Source: JAMDEO01 sp963775295 (GTDB lineage: Bacteria; Actinomycetota; Thermoleophilia; RBG-16-64-13). From it: a stretch of 64,000 nucleotides of DNA. Shown here one piece after another: positions 33,328 through 41,403 of this stretch (position 1 is the stretch's first letter; every line of letters starts with the position of its first letter). The position numbers and the translations under genes were made by a program. The stretch lies in contig CAVZIK010000006.1 in the NCBI GenBank assembly GCA_963775295.1, positions 3,162,001 through 3,226,000 on the forward strand, in the 5' to 3' direction. A model generated the notes under the pieces. It saw only the letters and a program-made list of their open reading frames with translations. It was not told the origin of the DNA and ran no database searches.

Positions 33328-34113
33328 CTAGCCGCAAGCCAAGCCGCCATCAATTCCCAGGCACTGACCTGTTATGAAACCAGCGGTGTCAGAGCAGAGA
33401 TAGACCACGGCTTCCGCGACATCTTCAGGGAAGCCGATCTTATGCAGAGGAAGCTGCGTCGTTATCCTGCCCGCTTCCTCCGGCGTGGTGCCGGTAAGGT
33501 GCTGCCACAGCAAGGTGTTCTGGATGGGCCCGGGTCGGATCGCGTTCACGCGAATGCCATACTGGCCGCCCTCCAGAGCTGCGGACCTGGTGAGGTTGTC
33601 CTGGCCGGCTTTGCTGGAGTTATACGCAGAGAAATCCGGGCCCGGCTTCACCGCGGCGGCAGAGGACGTGTTGACGATCGCGCCGCCGGTTCCCTGCTTC
33701 ATCATCTGATTCATCTCGTACTTGAGACAAAGGAAGACACCGGTGAGGTTGATATCGATCGTGCGATTCCACACTTCCACCGGCAAGTCGACAATGCTTC
33801 CCAAAGGAACCCGAACACCGTCGGGACCGATACCGGCGTTGTTGAATGCATAGTCCAGCCGGCCATAGGTTTCCACGCACTTGTCCACCATGGACCGAAC
33901 TTCGCCGTCCTTGGAGACGTCGCACTGCACGAACATCGCCTCTCCGCCGGCGTCCTTGATCAACTTCACGGTCTCGTTGCCCCCGTCGATATTGCGCGAC
34001 GTGGACACGAGCACCTTGGCCCCCTCGCGGGCGAAGAGTTGTGCGCCCACTCTTCCAATTCCCGTGGCCCCACCAGTCACTAGAGCCACCTTGCCGTCAA
34101 ACATCCCGCTCAT
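33328..34113 (-). CDS. SDR-family NAD(P)-dependent oxidoreductase
   Basis: This 261-residue classical SDR has TGGATGIG at about 13-20, NNAG at 91-94, Ser150, and Tyr164/Lys168 (AYNSSK). The C-terminus ends with GQCLGIDGG, typical of the 3-oxoacyl-ACP reductase-like group. ATG follows GGAGGAT. It lies 158 bases after the TRAP permease, across two hairpins that may reduce read-through. Presumably the first dehydrogenation of the imported compound; the substrate is unknown. Confidence 0.9.
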   Translation of the reverse strand: MSGMFDGKVALVTGGATGIGRVGAQLFAREGAKVLVSTSRNIDGGNETVKLIKDAGGEAMFVQCDVSKDGEVRSMVDKCVETYGRLDYAFNNAGIGPDGVRVPLGSIVDLPVEVWNRTIDINLTGVFLCLKYEMNQMMKQGTGGAIVNTSSAAAVKPGPDFSAYNSSKAGQDNLTRSAALEGGQYGIRVNAIRPGPIQNTLLWQHLTGTTPEEAGRITTQLPLHKIGFPEDVAEAVVYLCSDTAGFITGQCLGIDGGLACG

Positions 34114-34186
34114 CTAATCCTCCATACATGCAAGCGACATTGCTGTCGTCTCAATCGGTCCACATCATTCATTCCAAGCCGCGCTA

Positions 34187-34246
34187 CCTCAGCCCTCGCC
34201 ATCGACCGCGACGGCGCGGGCTGAGGTGTCCGGCGCAGGCCGGACA
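34187..34246 (-). terminator. Two adjacent hairpins after the TRAP large permease gene
   Basis: Hairpin one pairs CCTCAGCCC with GGGCTGAGG (34187-34226, with further pairing inside). Hairpin two pairs TGTCCGGC with GCCGGACA over a four-base loop (34227-34246). Neither is followed by a T-run on the minus strand, so they may attenuate transcription or protect the upstream message rather than fully terminate. Confidence 0.5.
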
Positions 34247-34271
34247 ACGGTTCACTCAGGCAGCAAGCAGA

Positions 34272-35573
34272 TCACTTGCCTATCATCGCGTTCGGCAGCC
34301 ACAGCGATATTTCCGGGAAGGCGACTATAACTGCCAGGAACAGCACCAGACAAACCAGGAAGGGCGCCACGCCCCGCAGTATTTCCCTCGTGGGGATGTT
34401 GAATATCGTCTTCACTGCAAACAGGTCGGTACCCATAGGCGGCGTGATCAGACCGATCTGCGTGTTGATGCAGAACATGACACCAAACCAGATGGGATCG
34501 TAGCCGAGGTGCTTAACGACGGGCAGAAAGATCGGCACCGTCAATAGGGTGATCGTGATCGGGTCGATGAAGCATCCCAGTATCAAGATGATGACGTTGA
34601 TAATAATTATGACCACCCACGCCGGCAGCCCGGACACCAGACTCTCCAATCCGGCAGCGACGTTGGTACTTCCCAAGACATAAGTGAAGAAGTTGGCGGC
34701 GAAGATGATGAACAAGATCATGGCGTTGATCAGAGCCGCCTCGGTCATCGCCTCTTTTAGCCCCATCCAACGCATCTTGTAAAACACGAAGGCTATTATC
34801 AGTGTAACCACCGCGCCTACGCCCGCCGTCTCCGTAGCCGTGGCGATGCCGCCATAGATGCAGCCCAGGATACTGGCCATGATCACGATGATCGGCCAGA
34901 CCCCTTTCAGACCCGCCCATCTTTCACGCATGGGGACGCTGTATGTCTTTGGAGCCAGATTGGGCCTCAGGTAGGCCATCCCTATGGCAGGTATCGCCAG
35001 GAATGCCACCAGCAGGATGCCAGGCAGGACTCCCGCGATGAAGAGCTTTCCTATCGATTCGCCGGCGATATTTCCATAGATGATGAAGGTGGCACTGGGC
35101 GGGATCAGCGGGCCCAGAGCGCCTCCAGCCAGCAACGCACCCAGGCTGTAGCCCCGGTCGTAGCCCTGTCGCTCAAATTCCGGCACGGCCACCTTGCCCA
35201 CAACGATGATGGTGGCCGCACTGGTGCCCAAAGCGGCCGCGAGCAGACCCTCTCCGACGATACCCGCCGCGACCAGGCCTCCCTTGACTCGGGAAAGCCA
35301 GTTGGCAGCGGCTTTAAACAAACCCGCGCCCATCCCCGACACTGCGATCACCGTGCCCAGGAGCACAAACAGCGGCAAGGGCGTCCATGAAAGGTTAAAA
35401 GCCGTGGTGAAGGGAGCCGCACCGGCCTTGAAAAGCCCTCCGGGACCGTAGCCTAGAAGCGCTGCTATCACCGAGGAAAACCCCAGCGAGTAGACGATCG
35501 GCACTCCGGCGAACATCAGCACGACCAAGCCGCCTACAACAACGATACTCGTATATACCGGGTCCAACCCCAT
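34272..35573 (-). CDS. dctM: TRAP transporter large permease (DctM family)
   Basis: The 433-residue protein has about 12 hydrophobic segments and the DctM style: FAGVPIVYSLGFSS at the start, GALGPLIPPSATFIIYG, IAGVLPGILLV and NTQIGLITPPMGTDLFAVKTIF. It is the ion-coupled translocating subunit of a TRAP carrier for a carboxylate or other organic acid. It lies 28 bases after the DctQ gene. Substrate not readable; the pathway genes nearby suggest a hydroxylated or cyclic acid. Confidence 0.95.
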   Translation of the reverse strand: MGLDPVYTSIVVVGGLVVLMFAGVPIVYSLGFSSVIAALLGYGPGGLFKAGAAPFTTAFNLSWTPLPLFVLLGTVIAVSGMGAGLFKAAANWLSRVKGGLVAAGIVGEGLLAAALGTSAATIIVVGKVAVPEFERQGYDRGYSLGALLAGGALGPLIPPSATFIIYGNIAGESIGKLFIAGVLPGILLVAFLAIPAIGMAYLRPNLAPKTYSVPMRERWAGLKGVWPIIVIMASILGCIYGGIATATETAGVGAVVTLIIAFVFYKMRWMGLKEAMTEAALINAMILFIIFAANFFTYVLGSTNVAAGLESLVSGLPAWVVIIIINVIILILGCFIDPITITLLTVPIFLPVVKHLGYDPIWFGVMFCINTQIGLITPPMGTDLFAVKTIFNIPTREILRGVAPFLVCLVLFLAVIVAFPEISLWLPNAMIGK

Positions 35574-35601
35574 AGTTTATCCTTACCGCGACTATCTGCT
35601 A

Positions 35602-36138
35602 TTACAGTTGGATTCTCGTGTCTTCTCGCGTCGTTCCTCTACTCAAGTGCTGAATACCATGCACCAGATGGGAAATGAGGACTAGATCGAGCCAACCCAT
35701 GGTCAGCGGAACGAGTAGCTTCATTGGCCACAGCCGCTCCTGCCAGGCTGATTGACTGGTCTCACCCGTACGATACGAGGAAACGAACAACCCCCAACTC
35801 TTCCAAACAATTATGGATACGAATACTAGAGCCAACACCGGCACGACGATATTTTCAAATATGTTCTGCCCCCTAGGGGAAAACCGGCCGACGATAAAGT
35901 CGACTCGCAGATTACGTCTATGTTTCTGCACTGCAGGAATGGCAAGAAGTATGCAGGCAACCAGAAATATCACGGCTATCTCATAAGAATACGGTTCAGG
36001 CGCGTGCATCGCGTATCTCATGAATACGCCGTACGTGGTTAGCAGCCCCTCCAGCACGATCAAAATGCCGGCGACAAGCACAAGCCAGTCTGTGACTTTG
36101 AGAATGACGTTGTCTGCTTTGGAAAAGAATCTCTTCAC
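35602..36138 (-). CDS. dctQ: TRAP transporter small permease (DctQ family)
   Basis: A 178-residue protein with four hydrophobic segments (DWLVLVAGILIVLEGLLTTYG, YEIAVIFLVACILLAIP, ENIVVPVLALVFVSII and a last one ending GWLDLVLISHLVHG). DctQ proteins hold the large permease and receive the binding protein. The GTG start follows GGAGGAG. A 15-bp hairpin separates it from the upstream binding-protein gene, as often seen where the binding protein is made in excess. Confidence 0.92.
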   Translation of the reverse strand: MKRFFSKADNVILKVTDWLVLVAGILIVLEGLLTTYGVFMRYAMHAPEPYSYEIAVIFLVACILLAIPAVQKHRRNLRVDFIVGRFSPRGQNIFENIVVPVLALVFVSIIVWKSWGLFVSSYRTGETSQSAWQERLWPMKLLVPLTMGWLDLVLISHLVHGIQHLSRGTTREDTRIQL

Positions 36139-36152
36139 GGTGTACTCCTCCG

Positions 36153-36187
36153 CCTAGCAGCCCGCTGGGTCACAGCGGGCTGCTAGG
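36153..36187 (-). terminator. Intercistronic 15-bp perfect hairpin between DctP and DctQ genes
   Basis: CCTAGCAGCCCGCTG (36153-36167) pairs exactly with 36173-36187 across a five-base loop. No T-run follows it, which suits a partial terminator or a 3-prime stabiliser of the abundant binding-protein message. Confidence 0.65.
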
Positions 36188-36210
36188 ACGGCGCTTATCC
36201 GTTTGTCCGT

Positions 36211-37380
36211 TTATTGTTCGCTGTATGGGTATTGCTGATCGAGTTGCCCGGTGATCGACTTGACCTGGGCTGCGATGGCGGGGTCGACCTTGCTCAGAAG
36301 TTCGTCGGCGAAGGGCTTCACCTTTGCCGCCCATTGGTCGCGTTCCGCTTTGGGCAGGTTGTAGGTGGTCATGCCGTTCGCCTTCATTTCCACGAGGGCC
36401 TGTTTGTAGACGTCGATCATGTGGGCGTTCGTCTTGGCCTCGGTTTCGAGCGCGAGCTTGTCAAAGGTCGCCTTGATGTCGGCGGGCATCCCGTTGTAGA
36501 CATCCAGGTTGATGAAGACTCCGATTTCCGCCGGGGTCAGATACGCCCTGGTGACATACTTGGCGACTTCATACAGTTTGAACATGTTCACGAATGAACC
36601 GGACTGCAGCGTAGCCTCGATGACCTTCTTCTGGAGACCCTGGTAGCCTTCGGAGAAGTCCATGGCTACACCGGAGCCGCCCAGCAGTTTGACGACGTTC
36701 GCGGTCACCGGGGAGATGGTCTGGCACAGGAGGCCTTTCCAGTCAGCCAGAGTCTTGACCGGGTTGATGCTAACGACGTCCAGACCCTGACAGGTGAAGA
36801 CAAAAACGGGCTTCATGTTGTATTTCGCGAGCGCGGTGTCATAGATCTTGTGCATCTCTTGCGTATAGGCAGCATCGGCCTCGATGCTGTTCACCGCGAA
36901 GGGAAGTTCGGCCAAGTTGAGTTCGGGCACGACACTGCCGAACACGGCGACAGGCCATTCGGCCATCTCGAGAGCCTTGTTCTGGACCGCCTCAAATTGG
37001 TCACCCATGCCCATCAGCTGGCCGGAGGCGTGGAACTCGATGGCGTATTTATCTTGTGCAGCATTGAAAGCGTTCACGAACTCTACTTGCGGGTCGACGA
37101 CCGGATCGCCCAATGGGTGGGGCGAGTTCAGCCGCAAGACCGTACGGCCCGCCATGTCCACGGGGGCGATCGTCACCCCGGTGGTTGGAGCCGCGGTCGT
37201 ATCGGTAACCTGGGCAACGGTCGTATCCGTGGCCTGGGCAACCGTCGTATCGGTGGCCGCGGCCTGGGTTGTCGCGGTGGTCACCTGGTCGTTGGTCGAA
37301 CTGCTGCCGCAGGCCGCCAAAGAACCTACCAAAGCTGCGAGAAGCAGCGCGGCAATCAGAATGAATACGGATCTCTTCAC
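36211..37380 (-). CDS. dctP: TRAP transporter substrate-binding lipoprotein (DctP family)
   Basis: A 389-residue exported lipoprotein: KRSVFILIAALLLAALVGSLAAC gives the signal and lipobox Cys. A linker of repeated TDTTVAQ units follows, then a DctP domain (TVLRLNSPHPLGDPVVDPQVEFVNAFN near the start, LNLAELPFAVNSI, WKGLLCQTISP, DVYNGMPADIKATFD). The GTG at 37380 has the best spacing from GGAGGG; ATG at 37395 is the other choice. It delivers its acid ligand to DctQM. It is the first gene of the leftward run and has a strong promoter about 460 bases upstream. Confidence 0.92.
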   Translation of the reverse strand: MKRSVFILIAALLLAALVGSLAACGSSSTNDQVTTATTQAAATDTTVAQATDTTVAQVTDTTAAPTTGVTIAPVDMAGRTVLRLNSPHPLGDPVVDPQVEFVNAFNAAQDKYAIEFHASGQLMGMGDQFEAVQNKALEMAEWPVAVFGSVVPELNLAELPFAVNSIEADAAYTQEMHKIYDTALAKYNMKPVFVFTCQGLDVVSINPVKTLADWKGLLCQTISPVTANVVKLLGGSGVAMDFSEGYQGLQKKVIEATLQSGSFVNMFKLYEVAKYVTRAYLTPAEIGVFINLDVYNGMPADIKATFDKLALETEAKTNAHMIDVYKQALVEMKANGMTTYNLPKAERDQWAAKVKPFADELLSKVDPAIAAQVKSITGQLDQQYPYSEQ

Positions 37381-37839
37381 AGTCACTCCCTCCATTAACC
37401 CTTCCTATGACCCTTCTTATTGTTCAGTCGCCAGGTCTACTACCGTCTCTTTAATGCAGACCTCCTTTGCCAAAATGTTCATGCTCCCGTGACATGCTGT
37501 GGCTCACTCGCTTCACTGGACGCATGAAGTGGCCAGACACCAGGTATCCGGAAGGATGCGGATGAAAATGGGAGCGGGCACACCCGTTTGAAGGGTGCTC
37601 ACCAATTCGTCGGCACGCTGGCCAAGGACCAATTCCTGCCGACGCTCGCCCCGCACGATCAGAGCCCCCGCGAGGCAGATGGTCCATCTGTTTGATGTTC
37701 CTCGAGCGTCGCCAATGTTTCTCCCTGTGAGAAAGAGCGCCTGCCCTCGCCGAGATGCTTACCGAGGACACCGCAGCCGCCCCAACCGCCCCCTCCGCGC
37801 GCTTCACGACCACCAAGTCACGACTAGCCGCGCCGGACC
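37381..37839 (-). other. Long leader of the TRAP operon with possible decayed coding stretch
   Basis: This stretch lies between the promoter at 37840 and the DctP start. One minus-strand frame (about 37530-37690) reads ALIVRGERRQELVLGQ, then TGVPAPIFIRILPDTW, with coding-like composition but no start or domain. It could be a remnant. Near 37460 an excellent ribosome site (AAAGGAGG) is followed by ATT and a 12-codon frame, not ATG, which might be a leader peptide or chance. No intact gene is supported. Confidence 0.35.
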
Positions 37840-37891
37840 ACCATAACGCGCGACTCACACTCAAGTCAAGAACTTATTTAACCTAAACTTA
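37840..37891 (-). promoter_or_regulatory. Promoter and AT-rich operator-like site of the TRAP operon
   Basis: On the minus strand TTGACT (37864-37869) and TATGGT (37840-37845) are 18 bases apart. Just upstream of the -35 lies the AT-rich element TTATTTAACCTAAACTTA (37874-37891, plus-strand reading). The promoter hexamers and spacing are the same as those of the divergent bicupin gene, and the AT-rich element recurs at three other promoters in this island. Confidence 0.6.
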
Positions 37892-38028
37892 TCTGAAGGG
37901 TGACGGCCTCAACAGCCGGAGGAAATGCACACTTCTCGGACTTGGGCGGAAGTGCTTCCCCGCAGCCAGGTTGGACCGCGGGACGTTCTTCACTCCGGCC
38001 AGGCGGCCGCGTTCTTGAGGCCGGATAC

Positions 38029-38085
38029 TATAGTTAATTAGAACTCATCAAATTCTTGACTGACGGTGTCCCTCCCTAGTATGGT
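38029..38085 (+). promoter_or_regulatory. Promoter and AT-rich operator-like site of the bicupin gene
   Basis: TTGACT (38056-38061) and TATGGT (38080-38085) are 18 bases apart, identical hexamers to those of the divergent TRAP promoter. The AT-rich element TATAGTTAATTAGAACT lies at 38029-38045. Together with 37840-37891 this makes a mirrored pair of promoters with shared upstream elements, suggesting one regulator. Confidence 0.6.
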
Positions 38086-38196
38086 GGTGGTTAGCTCATG
38101 GTCGGCCAAACGCGGTTCGGAAGACCCTCCCCGCGCTTGGCAACTGCAACCGCTGGCGGACGGCGCTCGGTACCCGTGGAGAGGAAGGCTGAATCG

Positions 38197-39288
38197 ATGG
38201 CAGACATGCAGTACGCGAAGTACGTCCAGCCTCTAAGGCTCGGGACGGAGCTGATCAACCCTTCCTTCCGCGGAAAGATCTCCGACTTCGCCCTGATCCA
38301 TGACCAGAAGACGACCCCGGAGTCTCCGATTCGGATAGAGACCTTCTACGCCTACGCTTCCGGAACCGGCGCCTTCGCTCCGAGCAAACTCAGTCCCATA
38401 ATCGACGGCAGGGCTGCGGAAGAGTTGAAGGGCGTCGGATCGCATTCCCACAACGATTTCGATGAGATCTACTACTTCTTCGGGACCGACTGCACCGATA
38501 ACACCCGCCTCGGTGGGCAAGTGGAGATGTGGCTGGGGCAAGGCGACGAGGCAGAAAAGTTCGTCATGCAGGATCCCACAGCGGTCTACGTGCCCAAGGG
38601 TCTCGCCCACAACCCGTGGATCGTTACCAAGGTGAATGACCCGAAGCGGCCCATCATGATCACGTGCGTGTCAATGACCAACAAGTACAGTCTTGCAGCG
38701 GACGCGGTGACGAACTACCCCTACCCACCCGCGTTCAACCCAGACCTGATCGGCGCGCCGCAGCCTGGCAAGGGGAAGTACGCCCGGTTTGTGAATAGGC
38801 TCACCCTGTCGCAGGATATATACATAACCTTCTTGCTTGGCCGAGTTTGCACGCCCAGCCTGATGTTCGATGACAAAGTCTGCCGTGCGCCGCTCTGGAC
38901 TGAGTTCTTCTTCGCCTACGCCGGAGGCACAGGCATCGGCGTGCCCACTCTAGCGGATGTCGCCAAGAACGACGGCATGTCCTACTGGGACTGGACCAAG
39001 GGTATGCAGCACCACCAGACGTATGATGAGGTCTTCCTCTACCTGCCCACAGATCCCCACGACATTCTCAACCTCGGTGGAGAAATGGTGGCCTACCTGG
39101 GCGACGAGGAATACGCGTTCACGGAGCCCACGGCCATCTACGTACCGGGTGGAATGCTCCACAATCCCAACTACTTCAAGCGCGTGGATCGGCCCTACTA
39201 CCTGCTCGTGCTCGCCCTGACCGACAATGCCAAGTTCCACGAGGGCGAGTTCACGCCCCTACCGGCACCCGCGACGTTCAGGTTTTAG
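38197..39288 (+). CDS. Two-domain cupin (bicupin) protein
   Basis: The 363-residue protein has two cupin domains, each with likely metal ligands: His83, His85, Glu90, His138 in the first (GSHSHN, YVPKGLAHNP); His272, His273, Glu278, His322 in the second (QHHQTYDEV, YVPGGMLHNP). The two halves share the LGG-x-hydrophobic and P-T-A-x-YVP pattern, so the gene arose by duplication. The N-terminus MQYAKYVQPLRLG matches the single cupin at 29651. ATG at 38197 follows GAGAGGAAGG; the frame to 38098 lacks a site. Probably a metal-dependent oxygenase, isomerase or binding enzyme; reaction unknown. Confidence 0.75.
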   Translation: MADMQYAKYVQPLRLGTELINPSFRGKISDFALIHDQKTTPESPIRIETFYAYASGTGAFAPSKLSPIIDGRAAEELKGVGSHSHNDFDEIYYFFGTDCTDNTRLGGQVEMWLGQGDEAEKFVMQDPTAVYVPKGLAHNPWIVTKVNDPKRPIMITCVSMTNKYSLAADAVTNYPYPPAFNPDLIGAPQPGKGKYARFVNRLTLSQDIYITFLLGRVCTPSLMFDDKVCRAPLWTEFFFAYAGGTGIGVPTLADVAKNDGMSYWDWTKGMQHHQTYDEVFLYLPTDPHDILNLGGEMVAYLGDEEYAFTEPTAIYVPGGMLHNPNYFKRVDRPYYLLVLALTDNAKFHEGEFTPLPAPATFRF

Positions 39289-39341
39289 GCGACACGGCGC
39301 CCGTAGGGCGACACCGGCCATTCCGCCAAAAGAATGTTGCC

Positions 39342-39389
39342 TTAGTTAATCTAACTTAAGTTGTCGTGGGAGCCTCCGGGGTCTACTAT
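39342..39389 (+). promoter_or_regulatory. Promoter and operator-like site of the MarR gene
   Basis: TTGTCG (39361-39366) and TACTAT (39384-39389) are 17 bases apart. TTAGTTAATCTAACTTAA (39342-39359) abuts the -35 and is the clearest palindromic copy of the shared element (TTAG-TTAAT-CTAA). Its place at the MarR promoter suggests autoregulation. Confidence 0.65.
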
Positions 39390-39575
39390 GTTATTGATGG
39401 ACGTTGTCGAGGAAACCCAAGGCGTGGCAGAGATCTCGAAACCGTCCACTTGGTCGGAATGCGTTTTTGTGACGAGACGACGTGCCGTACTCTTTGATGC
39501 GGACCGAGAACTTGGTTTCTCGATTGCGACGGACGGCGCTGAGTGCGGAGGTGAGGGAAGCTGAACGACATAGCG

Positions 39576-40169
39576 GTGATCGAAGAGAAAGCGTCGGTTT
39601 CGCCTGAAGTTGTCGCTCAACTCGCGGTGGACGGGATTTCCAGATCGATCTGGCAACTAACCGAGGACGTTCTCGAACTCTTTCGTTCAAGATCCAGAAG
39701 TGCGGTGCACAAGCACAAGCGGCCGGAACTCCTTTGGCTGGACGACCTCACCGAGACTCAGAGCAACACGGTCATAGCGATCAGGCAGCTGTGCGATGAA
39801 TCCCCCGAGGGAGTCACACTCAAGAAGCTCGCCGAGACAATGGGTGTGACGCCGGCCGCCGCTTCCGTCATGGTCGATCTTCTGGTCAAGAAGAAGATGC
39901 TCAAGCGCACCAAATCCAAGAGCGACCGAAGGGCCGTCCTCATCCGGCTCACGCCGGACACGTCGAACCTCTTTGACATCAGCGAGCAGACACTGCGGGA
40001 GACCTTCATGAGTCTGCAGGAATCGCTCGGCCCGAAGCTCCTGGTCGATTGGCAGAGGATCCTGGTGACCGCATCGGCGGCACTCCGGCACGTGGTCGCT
40101 GAGAAAACGCCTACGGAGTCGGAGCCCGCGCCTTCAACGCTCGACGGTGATGGTCCGTCGACTCAGTAG
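39576..40169 (+). CDS. MarR-family transcriptional regulator, likely controller of the 37-43 kb island
   Basis: A 197-residue MarR protein: SIWQLTEDVLELFRS dimer helix, DLTETQSNTVIAIRQL, HTH region GVTLKKLAETMGVTPAAASVMVDLLVKKKMLKR and wing SKSDRRAVLIRLT. The GTG at 39576 is the first standard start after an in-frame stop at 39552, but a CTG at 39561 sits better after GGAGGTGAGGG. A 59-codon frame (ATG 39388 to 39564) precedes it, with weak coding signs. It is flanked by operator-like sites, and its likely ligand is the island's substrate or an intermediate. Confidence 0.88.
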   Translation: MIEEKASVSPEVVAQLAVDGISRSIWQLTEDVLELFRSRSRSAVHKHKRPELLWLDDLTETQSNTVIAIRQLCDESPEGVTLKKLAETMGVTPAAASVMVDLLVKKKMLKRTKSKSDRRAVLIRLTPDTSNLFDISEQTLRETFMSLQESLGPKLLVDWQRILVTASAALRHVVAEKTPTESEPAPSTLDGDGPSTQ

Positions 40170-40464
40170 TCGAGGTCCGCGCCCCCGACAGGAGTGGCGG
40201 CAAGTCCCCGACGTCTTGCACTTCTCACAGTCTAGCGATCGAGTCGATGATCGCCACGACAACGTTCGTGGCAAGGGCTTCGAGACGATGTGAGCTCGAC
40301 CGCGAAATCGGCTTCGCATATGTTTTGGGAAGTCCGGGTGAACTCAAGGCTTACGCGCGTTTGTCACGGTCGCACATGAACACAGGAGTCGCCGGTGGCC
40401 GGCCGGAAAGGTCGGGCCGCCGGTCAGCGAAATTGCAGGAGAAAGTCATCGAAAGAGGGATCGC

Positions 40465-41259
40465 ATGAAGTTGGAGGGTAAGACCGCTCTCGTCACGGGA
40501 GGGGGCACGGGCATAGGCGCCGCGATTACCGAACGGTTCGTCGCCGAGGGCGCCAAGGTCTGCATCACCGGCCGCCGCAAAGAGAAGTTGGACAAGGAAG
40601 CCGCCGCGTACCCTGCGGGCTCGGTACTGGCGTGCCCCGGCGATGTGTCGGTCTACGACGACGTGAAGCGGATGGTCGCGACCACCGTCGCTTTTGGCGG
40701 AAGCATCGATGTCCTTGTCAACAACGCGGCCCACGATGTCTACGGCATCATTACGGAACTCGAACCCGAGGATTGGCAGCAGGTCATGAACGTCAACCTC
40801 ACCGGCCCTTACATGTTGATGAAGGAGACGCTGCCGCACATGATCGAGAAGGGTGGCGGCTCCATCATCAACATCTCCTCCATCGGCGGAATACGGTGCA
40901 TGGCCGGCAGTCCAGCTTACGGCACTTCTAAGGCGGGCCTCATCCATCTCACAAAGGCCGTGGCTCTTGACTACGGCCCGTTCGGGGTGAGATGCAACGC
41001 TGTCTGTCCCGGTGCGACCCGCACCGAGATGTTCGAAGATACCCTGGGCAAGATCGCCGAGGCGAAGGGAACGGACATCGAGAGCCTGCTCAAGAACTTC
41101 TCTTTACCCATCCCCCTTAGGAGGGTTTCCAAGCCCAAAGAGATGGCCGGCGTGTGCGCCTTCCTGGCCAGCGAAGACTCGTCGTTCATGACCGGTGCCG
41201 TTCTGGCGGTGGACGGAGGGGCCATAGTTGTGGATGTCGCGGGGGTCACCGGCGACTGA
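40465..41259 (+). CDS. SDR-family NAD(P)-dependent oxidoreductase (paralogue of 6782-7597)
   Basis: A 264-residue classical SDR with TGGGTGIG at 11-18, NNAAHD at 87-92 in place of NNAG, Ser139, and Tyr152/Lys156 (AYGTSK). The C-terminus (CAFLASEDSSFMTGAVLAVDGG) and the long helix after the active site match the SDR at 6782-7597, with the same spacing throughout. The two islands may thus share a chemical step. ATG follows GAAAGAGGGAT. It is transcribed with the MarR gene direction, 295 bases downstream, where no clear promoter was found. Confidence 0.9.
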   Translation: MKLEGKTALVTGGGTGIGAAITERFVAEGAKVCITGRRKEKLDKEAAAYPAGSVLACPGDVSVYDDVKRMVATTVAFGGSIDVLVNNAAHDVYGIITELEPEDWQQVMNVNLTGPYMLMKETLPHMIEKGGGSIINISSIGGIRCMAGSPAYGTSKAGLIHLTKAVALDYGPFGVRCNAVCPGATRTEMFEDTLGKIAEAKGTDIESLLKNFSLPIPLRRVSKPKEMAGVCAFLASEDSSFMTGAVLAVDGGAIVVDVAGVTGD

Positions 41260-41285
41260 CAAATACCACCGGGAGTGCCCAAGAA

Positions 41286-41327
41286 ACATCGGGGCCGATC
41301 AGCGAAATTGCTGATCGGCCCCGATGT
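41286..41327. terminator. 18-bp perfect hairpin between convergent SDR and enolase genes
   Basis: The arms at 41286-41303 and 41310-41327 are exactly complementary around GAAATT. On the minus strand the stem is followed by TTTCTT, so it is a good terminator for the enolase gene. The plus strand has no T-run. Confidence 0.8.
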
Positions 41328-41403
41328 CTTCCGTGGTCCGCGGCGTCTCACCGCCGCTGAATGTCTCTGAAACCAAGCGCCGCCTCGTTCGCATCCGGCA
41401 ATA

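Noticed and set aside
37100..37290. Repeated Thr-Val-Ala codons as a CRISPR- or VNTR-like array
   Set aside because: They encode the flexible lipoprotein linker (repeated TDTTVAQ units) of DctP; no spacers or palindromic repeats.
37451..37864. 137-codon minus-strand frame in the TRAP leader
   Set aside because: No motifs, no ribosome site, and it runs through the predicted promoter.
39361..39564. Small frame between the promoter and the MarR gene
   Set aside because: Poor codon bias and no recognisable domain. It is mentioned in the MarR entry as a possible leader only.
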